From Agrocybe praecox (Eukaryota; Basidiomycota; Agaricomycetes; Agaricales; Agrocybaceae): 64,000 nt of DNA. Shown piece by piece: positions 35,948 through 48,424 of the stretch. Numbering within the stretch: position 1 is the first letter of the stretch; each line of letters starts with the position of its first letter. The notes under the pieces are model-generated. The model searched no databases. It saw nothing but the letters and a program-made list of their open reading frames with translations, and had not been told where the DNA came from. Both the position numbers and the translations under genes were made by a program. The DNA lies in NCBI GenBank assembly GCA_964017145.1, contig OZ024840.1, positions 496,001-560,000 of the forward strand, given 5' to 3'.

Positions 35948-37054
35948 CTACGATTTACCACTCCACCCAATTTTAAAATAGACATATTCAACCTCTCCAT
36001 CTTGCCCTCTCTCCGTATCACATGTTATGGTTTCTTTGTATTTTATGACCAAATCGGATCCGTCCTTCGTTTTAAAGACTTGCTCGATCGTATTGGATTC
36101 AGCAGAATGAGTCGCACGCAGAGGAATGATTAGGTGAAAGGTTGGGTTTGGATTTGACTGACAAGGCTCCTGCAGAAGTCGAAGGAGGCATGCTTTAATC
36201 CAAGACGCATGTTGTTTTTCGTAGACGATATCTGCTCCATAAATGACATCGAATCGTTCCTCAAGTGCAGGATCCAGATTGTCCAATTTGGACCAGTCCA
36301 AACGACGCGGTAGCACTTTCACAGAGCCCAAATTAGACAGGATGTTTCCCTCCAAGTTGGCCAACACAGACGGGTAATAATCCGTGGCTACAATATCCAT
36401 ATCCAGACGCAAGCGCTCAGCTACTTTCGCGGCGGTTAATGAAACCAAACCGGTCCCTGCCCCTAGTTCAAGGCATCTAGTCCTCGTTTCTCGTGCTTGA
36501 AGTCCAAAAGACTTGGGAGACTCTGCGATCATTTCGGCCATTACGCATGCGCCGCCCCATGTTTGCGCGCCAACGCTACCGTAGTCTTGATTATCCAGGG
36601 GTACGTCGGTCAAATCGACTGTAAGTGGCGTTGAATCGTCCGGCGTGTTGAAATCGAATCGGCGAGTGATAACTCCAGCTGATGCAGTTCCAGCACAAAC
36701 AGCGAGTAGCGATGCAGCATTTTCTACGAGTGCTGCCCGTTCTTTATATTCTTGAAGCAATTCTTCGCCGAATTCAGGGGTTTCGTCGTTGTCATCTTCT
36801 TCTGACCCATATTGAACTATTAATGCGGTCAGCCACTTCATCGAATATGACCGCTCAAATTCGTCTGTTCTCCATGTGTCTATTTGTTTAGGGACGTCCT
36901 GACGGTCTGATGATTTTCCGGATTTTCTTCGACGGGTTCCGCGAACTGGGGGGTTATATACAAGGCGCAGATATTGCACGGCATTTTGAAGATTTTCTAG
37001 AGGGGTTTGCTTGATAATTTTTATCGATGGGAGTTGCGATGTCGGGGGAAGCAT
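35948..37054 (-). CDS. Family-16 protein (lysine) methyltransferase
   Basis: A single-exon gene of 368 residues. A seven-strand SAM-dependent methyltransferase domain occupies the C-terminal two thirds. It has DYGSVGAQTWGGACVMAEM just before the SAM-binding motif CLELGAGTGLVSLTAAK, then DIVATDYYPSVLANLE and FDVIYGADIVYE, the last with the family's D-x-x-Y-type acidic signature. This is the Methyltransf_16 group (METTL21/FAM86/yeast EFM type), which usually methylates lysines of translation factors or chaperones; the target here is unknown. It converges on GCN2 with only 73 bp between stop codons. Confidence 0.85.
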   Translation of the reverse strand: MLPPTSQLPSIKIIKQTPLENLQNAVQYLRLVYNPPVRGTRRRKSGKSSDRQDVPKQIDTWRTDEFERSYSMKWLTALIVQYGSEEDDNDETPEFGEELLQEYKERAALVENAASLLAVCAGTASAGVITRRFDFNTPDDSTPLTVDLTDVPLDNQDYGSVGAQTWGGACVMAEMIAESPKSFGLQARETRTRCLELGAGTGLVSLTAAKVAERLRLDMDIVATDYYPSVLANLEGNILSNLGSVKVLPRRLDWSKLDNLDPALEERFDVIYGADIVYEKQHASWIKACLLRLLQEPCQSNPNPTFHLIIPLRATHSAESNTIEQVFKTKDGSDLVIKYKETITCDTERGQDGEVEYVYFKIGWSGKS

Positions 37055-37927
37055 TTTTGCGACTTACCACGGAAAACTGTCAGATTATAAGAGTCCGTCA
37101 GTCCGAATGAAGCGACAAATTTTCTTTCGCTTAATTTATCGCGAATTGTCACGTTCACGTGATTATGAGCTGTAGAGTGTAGACTATGCGACGCGTCAAC
37201 GCGCTCCACATAACCAGGTAATAACTTCGAGATCTACAAATGTGGATGATACAGCAAGAAGCGTGTTACATGCTATGTTACTTACTATGGATTCTGTTGA
37301 GTTACCAAAAACAGTGGGTGCAGTGGCAGCCTTTTGATATTGATAGATTTTCTGGTGTTTCCTTTGATGTCGCATGTGGGTTTATATTATTCAGGCGCCA
37401 GTATTACATGCCTACCTCGGTTATCTTTAGATATCTCAGACTTATCTCCCATTTCCAATTTCATTATCGCAACGGTTATTAATGAAAGGCCCATGCGTGT
37501 TAGGAAATAGGCTCTGGTAAACAAACCATTTCATGAAGTGTTTTCGTATCTGAACCACCCCGTACTGAAGTACTCACCATCCGCAACCTGTACCAAGACG
37601 TCTGGATGCATATTTATGACCTGAATCTAGCTTTCAGCCAGTATAAAGTTTTAGAATTGCCCCTGAGGATCAATTATACTGATAGAAGATGACCGATATA
37701 GCTTTCCAACAGTAGGGCCTCTTCAACAAGTTGTACGTGTACTAAGATAGCCTGCAAAGGTTGCCTATCAGCATGAGGAAGTCGTATCATGAATTGATAT
37801 GGATTGTTAAAGGATTCATCTCCTCTTTTAGATTGATTTTTCACAGCGTGGTTCATTGCGGTGCCTCGTGAAGTAACAGGATGGTGGTGGTGGTGGTGGT
37901 GGTGAGAATCCAAACGTTCAAACGTTA
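37055..37927. other. Gene-free region left of the TIR element
   Basis: No gene seen. It includes the methyltransferase promoter and a (TGG)n tract at about 37882-37904. It is A+T-rich and contains no open frame with recognisable content. Confidence 0.5.
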
Positions 37928-38915
37928 TAAGGTAGGGGACTTTCATATCCGACCAGCATCACATGTCGTTACTTTTATGTGACCTCCCCGTCTCAAAAAG
38001 GCGAAAAAGGCTCGGAGAAATATTGGAAGATGAATAACATAGAATCAAAAGTGAAATCAAAATAAATAAAAGCTAGAGAATTTTTTAGAGCGTATAATAT
38101 ACATTCACGCCAGATTTTACTGAATGAGGACAGATACTGGGAGAGCTATGAATATAATATACTATTTAAGCCATGTTAGTCCGATCAAGATCATGCAATA
38201 CAGTGGCAGCAGCACCCGATGTCCCCAATATTTTCTGGCAGTGATTCTGATTTTGGTCAATTTCTTTTTCATTGGCATATCTTGCGTAGAAAGCTGATTT
38301 ACTATGTGGGTAAGAATGTAACGAAGCTATCTGAGATATGCCAATGGTATTTAATCTATTTTTGGCGTGTGTAACGCATGCACATAAGCGAGCTAAACGA
38401 CATCAGAAGTTTAACAATTTACTTTTTTGTGGTTGTACAACCAAAAAAAGCGGCTAAAAGCGTCAAAGTAACAAGCTAAGAAACCTAGGTGCCTGAAATC
38501 AAAAAGTTGATTCCTTGGTGAAACAGTAGGAAATGAATTGCACGGATTTAGGGCCAAAATGATGATAAAATAGCGTAACTTTTCACCTTTTTTAGCTAAT
38601 AGCTTTTTTGAAATAGAGAAAAAAGCTAAAAGCGGCCAAAAGCGGACAAGTAAATTGTAAGGTTACTGATGGAGGGCGCAGTGAATCAATCTTATAAGCG
38701 GCATAGCTTGTGATCTCCCTGGTCAATATCTAAGAAAAAGGCATCTATGGATTTGTGATGACATGAAAAAAATTCTCTAGCTTTTAAATTTAACCAAAAG
38801 AGCCTACAGATCTCTTAATTTGACCATCTCTCCCCAAATTTGTGAGAATGACCAAATTTGGACTATGTCACAATTATCACGTGATGCTAGTTGGATATGA
38901 AAGTCCCCTACCTTA
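37928..38915. mobile_element. Non-autonomous TIR DNA transposon (about 1 kb)
   Basis: Near-perfect terminal inverted repeats. The left end from 37930 reads AGGTAGGGGACTTTCATATC, and the right end (to 38913) is its reverse complement. Similarity continues inward about 37 bp, through CATATCCrACyAGCATCAC. TA dinucleotides flank both sides (37928-37929 and 38914-38915), as expected of a Tc1/mariner-like insertion. The 984-bp interior is A+T-rich, has no transposase frame, and contains subterminal and internal repeats such as AAAAGCGGC. It would need a transposase supplied in trans. Confidence 0.8.
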
Positions 38916-39154
38916 GAATTTTCGATATCAGCTTTGAATCTCCGCCTAAAATTGCCGAAGAATTTTTATTATTAAAAGGACTTTCAAAATCATGACAGTC
39001 AGTCTTCGCGTACACCTATTACAGAAATACAACAACGATATAGTAGCGTAGAGCTATACAATATAATGAGGGGCTAAGAGTTAAACAGTTGAAATCAGAG
39101 TGAATCAGTAATAGCATCGAAAATACCCCAGAATGTAAATATACAGTTCAAAAA

Positions 39155-40290
39155 TTACAACGGAAGAGAAGCTAAGAGGCTGTAAGCCTCAAAGATGGTT
39201 GGGCGCATATTTGCTTCGTTGTGCCAGCAGTCTGTAACTAATTCCCACAACGTGATTGGCATGGCAATGGGTTTCTCGGGACGCTCTCCAGATAATATTT
39301 TAGGCACCACCCCAAATTGTGATGCCTTATCGAAAGGAGGCCGTCCAGCATATACCTATAGAAATATCATTTTCGTGGTAGTAGTTGGAAAAAGGACGGG
39401 ACGTCCTTCATAAACGGGCATTGCAAAGGAAAAGATGTCGCTTTCATACGTCGCTTGAGCACTTTCTTTTCCGTAATTCTCAGGAGTTAGTCTTTCGGGA
39501 GACATATACCTGTACGTGCCCGCTTGAGAAAAGGTCGACATTTTGCTGCTATCGACGGACGGAGCAATAGTACAAAGAGCGGAGAAGTTCAAATAACCAA
39601 GGTTCCTGCGTTGAGGAATGATAAATTTCTGAGGAGGAAGGTCTACCCTCGATGGCAGGTCATCCTGCCTAGTTATTAGCACAGCTGCGCCCAGATCGCT
39701 AATGCATGCTTTACAGTCACTCGTAATGAGAACGTTGGCCTGAAGTTTCTGTTAGCACAAGAATATTGGTCGAAAGGAGATTATAAAATGGATTCACCGC
39801 TTTCAAATCTCCGTGGACAATTTTATTTTGCTTCAAGAAATGTAAAGCGTCGGCGACTTGTTCGAGCTGTTTCAAATCAGATATATGCTGCAAAAAAGGG
39901 AGTTTCTGGAGACTACTGACCAAGTCCGCTTTCGATGCTTTGGGGTTCGCCTTTGTGAAAGTCGCAATGTCACCGTTCTCCATCCAATTATTAACAATTT
40001 CCAGAACGTTTTTTGTCATGTTGATACCTCGAAACGGAAGAATGTGTGGATGGCGGACGAGGCAAAGTACTAAGGCCTCTCTAAGAAACTTCTGCAGATG
40101 CAAATGAGTTCAGCGGTCATCTAATCTATATGCCCATTGATGTAGTAGGGTAGCCAACTTTTTTATCCTTTTGCTTTACATGTCAAAAGATCCTAAATTG
40201 TTTTACGGCGACTACCTATCGTCCCTCGGAAGACGTTCGCAGTTGCGCCTATACCATGATAATCATTCCAATTGACATCGATTGGTCTTG
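39155..40290 (-). pseudogene. Decayed TKL-type fungal protein kinase
   Basis: The minus strand carries recognisable kinase pieces in order: a glycine-loop-like GATANVFRGTIG (about 40200-40240), REALVLCLVRHPHILPFRGI, VHGDLKA joined by an intron to ANVLITSDCKA, SDLG in place of DFG, GTYRYMSPERL, YESDIFSFAM and the C-lobe end YAGRPPF to NMRPTIFEAYS with TAA at 39155-39157. No reading path links the glycine loop to the next exon, and the ATP-binding AVK lysine exon is missing. The intron after PVYE starts GGACGT where GTACGT is expected. These breaks suggest a pseudogene. A missed exon in a pseudokinase gene is the alternative. Confidence 0.65.
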
Positions 40291-41383
40291 AAATGAAAAA
40301 GGCAGTAGGCGCAAGGCAAAACCTTTGACAAAGATGGTCAAGGTATCTGTGATATTTATGGAACATTTCCTGTCTGCAGGGTGCGCAATTTATGAACTAA
40401 AAACTGCTTAAAATTTGTTCGTGTTGGTAAGAATGGTAAAGTTCACCACAACCAAGTCATGCATAACATCTATCAGGATCTGGGAAGTATGCAATCTCTC
40501 TTCATGTGTTGCCAATTGAGTTGCCGGCGTGTTGCGCGCGACTCGTTTAATACATAGGTAGAGACTATGGATCCATTTTTCGACTGTGGGACACTATGAG
40601 TGACACGAGATGCCTATAAACGGTCATACATACTCAAGTTCGTCCATCGACTCTGTGAACAGGCATTTCAACATAATATAGCGAATACGTTTGTTGGACT
40701 TGATCCAGGAAAGTTTGTTTTCACAATACCAAGTTGTGAAAAATGAGTTAACCCTTCCCAACTTGTGAAGCAGCACCCTAAAATCGCGTGAATTATCAAT
40801 ATAGATGTCCATTTTCTTGTTCTAATGTGCGCACTTCGCCGCGTTCGATGTCAAGACACAGGAGGGTTTTGAGAGAGGTGAAAGTTATGCGACAATTTCA
40901 TCGAGCATGTGCTAAAAACAGCTGTCAGCGGGGTAAAAGTTGCTCGTTTTGATTGCTATTACCTGACCAAAGGGTATAGAAGCATTTTTCAGTTTATAGA
41001 TTGTTACAGGTATCAACAAATGCCAGTGCTGACCCTGTGAGTTTTTTTAGAGTCGAGTATGCCATGTCTGCTGGTGGGAGCACCAAAGGAAACGATATTG
41101 ACTTGGTGACAAAGGAGCTAACAATGTGAGTGTTCCAGAAGTTTCGAGGGTTCCCTCGATGGGCACCTGATAGTACTTTTGCTACCCCGCAGGTAGCGGC
41201 GTACATCTGACATAAATCACGGCTGCGGGATCAGGCCATTCATCCATTCATGTTCGTCTATCGACAGCATCACGAGAGTCCGGAGTTGATGGGAATGATA
41301 TTCAGTCTGCTTAAAAGGTGGTGAAAATCAACTCAACGTATCATTACAAAAATACACATACATCAGGCAGGGCAAATAAGAAG
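40291..41383. other. Gene-free region
   Basis: No gene supported; open frames are short and without motifs. It holds the upstream remains of the kinase relic and the 3' flank of the Cir_N-domain gene. Confidence 0.45.
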
Positions 41384-42409
41384 TTACCAGCGTCTTGCAG
41401 GACGACTTCGGTTTCGTTCGTCATCGTCCCAGCGACGATCCCTATCACTGTCCCGGCGTCTATCACGATATTTATGAGCTTCTTCAACTTCTCGCCTGTT
41501 GAACATATCTCCGTATCCGGTGCTCGTTTCTCCGGATACGGTGCTTGGAGTGGCATTGCCCTCCATCTCACGCCTCTTCCTTTTTATAAGCTCCAGCGCT
41601 CTTTCTCTCTCTGACGTTTCTCGTGACAGTCGGGCTCGTACTTCTGGAGGCTTGTCTGACATGGAAGCTAATGAAGGGTGCTTAAAAGTCCTTGAAGAGG
41701 AGCTTTCACGCGAAGCTAATTGTTTCGTAATTGATGTTAAAGGATCGTGAGCAAACTTTCGAGATTCCTCGCGTTTCCTGGAGGAAATGGTCAATGCGAT
41801 AAATGTTTACAAACGGAGTGCGAAGACGCACTTTCTATCATCTTGAGGCTCCTCCTCTGGCTTATCCTTTGCTTTTTCTGAGTACCACGGTTTCAGATCT
41901 TTGGCTGAAGGGGCTAATGGGACGCCTTTTTCGGTCTCAGCTGGACCCTTTTTGGAGACTTTCATAGCGGCAGCAATTGCATTCTGTTATGCAAAGGGAT
42001 ACTATTTAACCAGAGTAACGAGCAAAAGAAATTTGGCTTACAAGTTCCAAGTCTTCAAATAAGTTTATATGTCCATTGGTAGTTGGCAGCGCTGCAACTT
42101 GCATAGAACTACTCGATGCGATATGTTTAAGGTCATCGTCGGGCCTCTTCTTCTTCTTTTCATTCCTTTCGGAAATTCCTGCTTTCTCCCGTAGCATGGC
42201 TATCCTAGCTTCAGCATCCTTCCAGAATTGGTGTCAGATGGCAGGAAGTGTGGGGAACATAAGAGAAAATTACATACAGCGAGCATCATACGTCCTTCGT
42301 CCTTTTCTTCCTGTAGTCGTGCTTCTTCTTCATCTTTTCTAACTCGCTCGATATTATCGCGACGGTATGGATGATAAGATTTGTGATGAGCGATGTTTAG
42401 CTTTCCCAT
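41384..42409 (-). CDS. Cir_N-domain protein, LENG1/CWC25-like (probable splicing factor)
   Basis: Four exons (42409-42278, 42218-42042, 41983-41832, 41777-41384) encode 284 residues. The N-terminus is a Cir_N-type basic domain with the tryptophan-like position replaced (HHKSYHPYRRDN), followed by ERVRKDEEEARLQEEKDE and AEARIAMLREKAG. A conserved GHINLFEDLE element lies in the middle. The C-terminus is rich in RE/RD dipeptides and ends RPARRW. This layout is that of LENG1 homologues and related spliceosome-associated Cwc25-type proteins. A nuclear role in splicing is inferred from the family. It is divergent from the RAD1 gene with 243 bp between start codons. Confidence 0.75.
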
Positions 42410-42652
42410 GGCGGTTGTATTGGAAGTGGTGGTGGTGGTTATTCAGTACATACGTAAGACGCGCGCGCCGCGCAAGCCTGGTTTATTGTTCATCAATAAT
42501 ATTGATGCTAATAGATTACCCCTCCTTGCTCCTTGTTTCTTACATACCACCATCGTGCTTAATGAACTTTCTGCTAAATCTTAGCGAGATTGCACCCCAA
42601 AACTACTCAGTTCACCACAAAATTGAAGAATTTTTGGAGATCCTAGGCAGCG
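42410..42652. promoter_or_regulatory. Short bidirectional promoter region
   Basis: Only 243 bp separate the divergent ATGs of the LENG1-like gene (42409) and the XPF gene (42653), so both promoters must overlap or lie inside the neighbouring 5' regions. A GGTGGTGGTGG tract sits at about 42428-42438. No clear TATA box is seen. Confidence 0.4.
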
Positions 42653-45600
42653 ATGTCTGTTTTATTACCCTTTCACAAGTCAATCATTGAGAAGATACAT
42701 GACCCTGCCACGAGCGACTTGTTGATAATAGGCAGAGGCCTGGGACTTCGAAGGATAATATGCACGCTGATGAAAATCTATGACTCTCCACAGAACCTCG
42801 TTTTACTGGTGAATGCAACTCCAGAAGAAGAATCCGCAATCGGTGAGGGGCTGGGTATTATGGGCTGTCGAAGGCCGGGTCTACGTGTGGTTGGCTACGA
42901 AACGGGTAGCAAAGATAGGTACGTGAATCTTATACTATTAGAAGCTTCGTTTTACCAGAATTTCTCTGTCCAGGCAGGATCTGTATAAGCAGGGCGGTAT
43001 TATATCTGTAACTTCGCAAATTTTAGTAGTCGACATCTTGCAATCTGATGTGCCAACGGAATTGATCACGGGTATGCTCATACTACATGCCGAAAAGCAC
43101 GTATATTCTAAGAATTTATGAACTATTCAAAATTGACTCGTTGTTTGCTAGAATTACACCCTTAGTCCTAGAAGCCTTCATTGTCCGTCTCTTTCGAGAA
43201 AAGAACAAGACTGGTTTCGTCAAAGCCTTTACCGACCAACCAGAGCATATCACAAGCGGTCTTTCTCCGTTAAAAAACATCATGAAGGAACTCCAAGTTC
43301 GAAACGTTCACATATATCCTCGGTATGCTGTGTTTAGCTGTAACTGTTATTTTGAGTTAACCGAAGATTGCAAAGTTTCCACGAAGAAATCAAAAAATCT
43401 CTGGAGCGTCGTAGGGCTGACGTAGTCGAACTCTCCCAAAATCTGACCGAACCTATGGCAGATATCCACAATGCTATTATTCAGTGCATGAATACCACGC
43501 TATCCGAGCTTAAGCGTTCCAATACTTCTGTTCGCCTCTTATTCTCAATGTATCGGCCAAAACTCACACAAGCTATTTCAGCTTGATTTAGACGATTTTA
43601 ATGTTGAAAACGCGTATTTTCGCTCGTTCGAAATCATTGTGCGCCGTCAATTGGATTCTGTTTGGCACAAAGTAGGGCCCAAGACCAAACAACTGGTCAA
43701 TGACCTTGGAACCCTGCGGCGATTGCTGTAGTAAGTTGCTTGATCTTCACACTGGGATACCTGACTTATCACAGCTTCAGTTATCTTTTGACATATGACG
43801 CATTACAATTTCATTCGTATCTGGAGACCTTAATTGAGGCTAATACAGTGACTGTAACGGGAGGTGTCAAGCACCACCAATCCCCGTGGATGTTAACAGA
43901 TGCAGCGAACATTATTTTCCAAGCGGCCCAGCGCCGGTGCTATGCTATCACTTCCGCGTCAAAACGAAAGCCATCCGTCATTGACCTTACTGAAGATGAA
44001 GAGGCATGGGCCGCCTTAGATGAAGCAGAGCTTGGGACTGGTACTACCGTTCCATCAGATAAAGAAAAGGGCGAGGAGACCACGAAGAGACCCATGTGGC
44101 TTCCAGATGGACTTGACCCTGTGCTTGAGGAACTTCCGAAATGGAATTTGCTCTCTGAAGTAATTCTTGAAGCGGAAGGAGAGATGATTAGACAAGAAGG
44201 TCTGAAGAAATCTGGGTCTGCTTGTAAGTATTGTATTATTGGGCGATTTTTTACCCTCTGATTTTATTGTCCAGCGCAAACAACTTCCTCTAATATCGTC
44301 CTTGTAATGACCTCCTCAACTCGGACTTGTAATATGCTCTCCGACTTCTTATCAACTATGGATAGAGATGCTTTACCCGGTTCTCGAGGGCGGAGCATGA
44401 TGATGCGGAAGCTCAGGTCATACCTCTGGTGGAAAAAGAAATCAAGCGAAGACAAGCAAAGGGTGCAAGGTCAATCTACGAAATCCAATGGACCAAGCGC
44501 CTATGCTAAAAAAGATCTTTTCGATACGATTTACGGGGATCACGATGCCGTCAGCGAAGCACTGAAGAAAAAAGACAAAGAGAAGGCACAAAGAGCCCAG
44601 AATCGACGGCGCGTGCGTGGAGGAGCACCGCATGCTGCGGGTTCAAGCAGCCACGACACACAGCCCGTTTTTCCGAAGCCTGAGCCGAAGGACGTTGGCT
44701 TGTACGATCTTCAGAATGAGGCAGATGAATTCGAACAGTTGTGAGTATTCTTTTCCATTAGGAACTTACGACAATTCTGATTCAAGATTTGGAAATCATT
44801 GCAGTTGGAAATCACAAGGAGAAGCAATACTTGCAGCGCAGCCCATTGACCTTGTGGATGAAATCGTGGCTTTGGATTTTGGTTCCGACTCTTTAACCAG
44901 TGATTTTGACGATAACTATGGGTTGCTAGCTCCGGAGGAAACTGTTCTTATCCGAGCTTATTCGGACGATACAGACGATCGAATTCTTGACGAAATAAAA
45001 CCCAAGTTCATCGTTATGTGCGAACCTGATATGGATTTCGTACGACGAATCGAGGTAAATCCATAATTTAAAAATATATCTAATTATTACCTTACTATCA
45101 AAACCTAACCAGGTCTACAAAAGTTCCAATCCTGGATTAGCCGTGCGCGTTTACCACATGGTGTACAGCAACTCCAGCGAAGAACACAAGTATTTGGCTG
45201 CAATTCGACGAGAAAAACACTCCTTCGAGCGACTAATCAAGGAGCGCGGGGTAAGTTTTTGTGGAAAATATTAAAAGGTCCAAAAGAATCAAGCCAATAT
45301 CTAGTCCATGTTAATCACTTTGGTCGAAGATCGTCGCGAGAGTAACGATAACATAATCAAGACCATTAGCTCCCGCCTGGCAGGCGGCAGACGTGAGCTT
45401 AACAAGGAACCGTCCAGGGTGCGCCCCACTTCTTTTGTGCATCTCAATTATATTGGTTGACGAGCTTCATTAGGTGATTGTCGATATGCGCGAATTTCGG
45501 TCGACATTACCCTCACTCTTGCATGCATCGAGTCTTCTTGTGATACCCGCCACCCTGACTGTCGGCGACTACATCCTAACACCGGATATTTGCGTCGAAA

Positions 45601-46299
45601 GGAAAAGCTTACCAGATCTGAGGTCGAGTTTCAACAGCGGCCGACTGTAAGATTAACTTCTTTCTCATTCGTGCACCAGGGAATATTGAATATTTTCTAG
45701 ATATACTCAATGCGAGTTGATGAACCTCCACTATAAGCATCCTATACTCCTTATCGAGTTTGAGGAAGACAAAGCGTTCTCCCTTGACGTAAATTATATC
45801 ATTATTTATTTTGGAATAAACGCTTACTGTTCCTTAGACTATTGCAGACATGAAAACGTATGGCAAATCCAAGTATCCTCCTCCAAAAAAGCCTGCTGGT
45901 CCTTCGGAGGCTCCCAGTCCAGCAGGTCCATCCTTACAATCCAAGTTGGTTCTTTTGACCCTTACATTCCCACGTTTGCGAATAATATGGTCATCGTCCC
46001 CATATGCAACGTCAGAGATCTTCAACGACCTAAAGTCTAATAACCCAGAGCCTGATCTAGAAAAGGCTATTACAATTGGAGCCGACGGGGACTCTGAGGT
46101 TGGTGCTGGCGTGAACACTGCAGCAGAAGAAGTTCTACGTTGCATACCTGGTATTACTGCAGGCAATGTCAAGATGGTCATGAACAAAGTGACCAATCTT
46201 CGCGCATTCTGTGAAATCTCCCTCCTAGAAGTCGAACAAATACTAGGGGTGGATGCTGGAAAGGCTGCATGGTCGTTCATGCACAAAGGAGATCATTGA
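42653..46299 (+). CDS. RAD1: Structure-specific endonuclease XPF/Rad1 (ERCC4 family)
   Basis: A multi-exon gene encoding the catalytic subunit of the XPF-ERCC1 (Rad1-Rad10) nuclease, used in nucleotide excision repair, crosslink repair and single-strand annealing. The N-terminal helicase-like region begins with [12 protein letters not shown] and contains [19 protein letters not shown] and a long linker with [17 protein letters not shown]. The ERCC4 nuclease signature spans a splice-free exon: [17 protein letters not shown] then LPDL, with the metal-binding D, E and K present. The tandem helix-hairpin-helix end includes [16 protein letters not shown]. The ATG at 42653 starts the conserved N-terminus and TGA lies at 46297-46299. 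No defect is seen. Confidence 0.92.
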
Positions 46300-46624
46300 C
46301 AAGGGAATTCTTTTAGAAGTGTGTATCATATAAATCATAAATTGATCATGGACCTATTCTCAAAGGTATTGTCTAATTTAGGTCAAATCGTATCAAGAGC
46401 ATTTTCGTACCTTTTATGCGACTTGCATAGCTTCTGTAGCGGGTGAATCGACGGGAATAAAGGAATGAGGCGAAGTTTGATTTCTCCCGTTGTTGATCTC
46501 GGATATAGTCCACTGCATCCTCGAATTTTATAAGTGCACATGGCGGCATGAAGGCCGTACTCGAGTTTTCTTCGTTCTTTTTTCTTCGTTTCTGGCCAGA
46601 CATTTTGGCTCATCTCTGAAAACT
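46300..46624. other. Intergenic region between RAD1 and a TKL kinase
   Basis: A 325-bp spacer with no gene seen; short minus-strand open frames only. Confidence 0.5.
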
Positions 46625-48011
46625 ATGGCTTTCAGTTCTGACTCTTTGCGAATATGGTTTGGTGGTGTTTTCAATACTATTTTACAGGTACCTTGCCATC
46701 ATTGCTCCAACGCTACGGCGACGGATACGAAACTAACATTTAATCGCAGATTCTAAAATCACCCGGAAATCTAGCACTATTTCCCAGTGGGAAGGCTGCT
46801 AGCACATATCCCCGTCAACCTCTTTATCTCCCAGTTTCTTCAATTGTTTTATTGCCGGCGATACACCGTCATGGAGTCTCTGCCGACATTTACATGGCAC
46901 AATTGCAAGGCAAGAAAGTGGCCGTCAAGAAGTTCAGGATATGGGAGACGAAAAAAGAAGATATGACAAAGGTCATGCTTGAATTATTCACGTCTAGTCT
47001 TTTCGCTGATTTCTCTCTTCATCAAACAGCATTTTATAAAGGAGGTCAATATCATGAAGGGATTAGGGCGCCATAACAACATCGTCCAACTGTTAGGTAT
47101 TTGTCATATCGACGGCACTCCTTCAATCGTTATGCCCTGGATGGAACAAGGGAGCTTGTATGATGTTCTCCAATTGGAAGGTCCCAACATAGCGAGAGAT
47201 CAGTGGGTGGGTTGTCTGCCAGAGTCACGCATTATAGACGCTAACAATCCGCACGATAGGTAATTGAAATAGCTGAGGGAATGTTGTTCCTCAAAAATTC
47301 GGCTCTTGTTCATGGAGATTTGAAAAGCGTAAGCAACAGCCTGCGTCGTATCATAAAGCTTTACACTTAATCAATATACATTTTCTGTATAGGCCAATAT
47401 CCTCATAAACCACGACGGCACTGCTCGAATTGCTGATTTTGGTCTCTCTCAATGTGTTTCTTCGGCGGCACTATGCAGTCCATTTTCTCTTAAATTTGCT
47501 GCTCCCTTTCTTTCGTTATTCCGGTCGCACATTGAAGAAGGCTGCTTTCTTTCCGAGGTGGGAGCAGGAAGTTCTCGATGGGCCGCTCCGGAGAACTTAT
47601 ACCCAGAGAAATGGGGTCGATCATGCCCTCGATTGACTTTCGAGAGTGACGTCTTTGCCCTTGCCATGGTGTTTTACGAAGTGTGTAGCTATTTCTTCTC
47701 GGATTATTATCGATATATCTCGACTAATCTCTCTTATTCAATCCTAGATCTACAGCTCGAAAATTCCTTTCCACGATAAGAATGACTACATGGCAATGGT
47801 ATCTATAATCGAGGACAGAAGACCAATACGTCCACAATTAATGACCGACCGATTGTGGGAGCTCACTACTGTTTGCTGGCATGCTAACGCTTCTTTTCGC
47901 CCTTCGATTGAAATTGTCCACGGAGAGCTAACATGCACATCAAGGTGCCCGCAGGGATTCTCGGTCCCTCGACTAGATCCAACGTTAGCAAAACAAAGGA
48001 GTAAGATGTAA
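46625..48011 (+). CDS. TKL-type fungal protein kinase (intact)
   Basis: A gene of about seven exons. The N-terminus (MAFSSDSLRIWFGGVFNTIL) is followed by an N-lobe with GVSADIYMAQLQ and KKVAVKKFRIWE (ATP lysine). It continues with IVQLLGICHIDG, the catalytic loop VHGDLKSANILINHDG, IADFGLSQ, an activation region ending SSRWAAPENLYPE, FESDVFALAMVFYE and the C-lobe KIPFHDKND to PSIEIVHGEL. HGDLKSAN and DFG are intact. This is the tyrosine-kinase-like group much expanded in Agaricomycetes. Substrate and pathway are unknown. About 37 residues are inserted before the activation-segment end (SSAALCSPFSL region), which could instead be a retained intron. Confidence 0.8.
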
Positions 48012-48424
48012 CAGCATCACAGGAGTATTAATCGCTAAATATCTCTAATACAATACGAATGAGTCAACAGGAGCAAAGTACGATATTTCCAGAGGATTTG
48101 GGTATCACCTCTATACCCACGTCCTTTGGAAGTATATTACTTTGTTCTTGATGCATCCAAGTCGTGTGTGCCAGACAGGAAAATTCGAACAAAATACGAT
48201 CATGCTAATTGCTACAAGATGAGTACACACAAAAGAATGTCCAATCAAGCGTCCAAAAAGGTAATGAGTAGACCGGTACTAAGGTAAATATTCAAGGAGC
48301 GTGAATATAAAATCAAAGCAGATTATTAAAACAATATAATGACAGATCAAACGATTATAGAAAGAAGAAAAAACAATTTTATAAAAAGAGGGAGAGGGAA
48401 AGAGGGAAAGAACACAGTTGTCCG
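48012..48424. other. Intergenic region between convergent kinase and BTB genes
   Basis: A+T-rich 3' flanks of both convergent genes; purine-rich at 48357-48410. No gene seen. Confidence 0.5.

Noticed and set aside
23178..46299. CHK1 and XPF/RAD1 in one region as a DNA-repair cluster
   Set aside because: They are about 17 kb apart with unrelated genes between; proximity looks coincidental.
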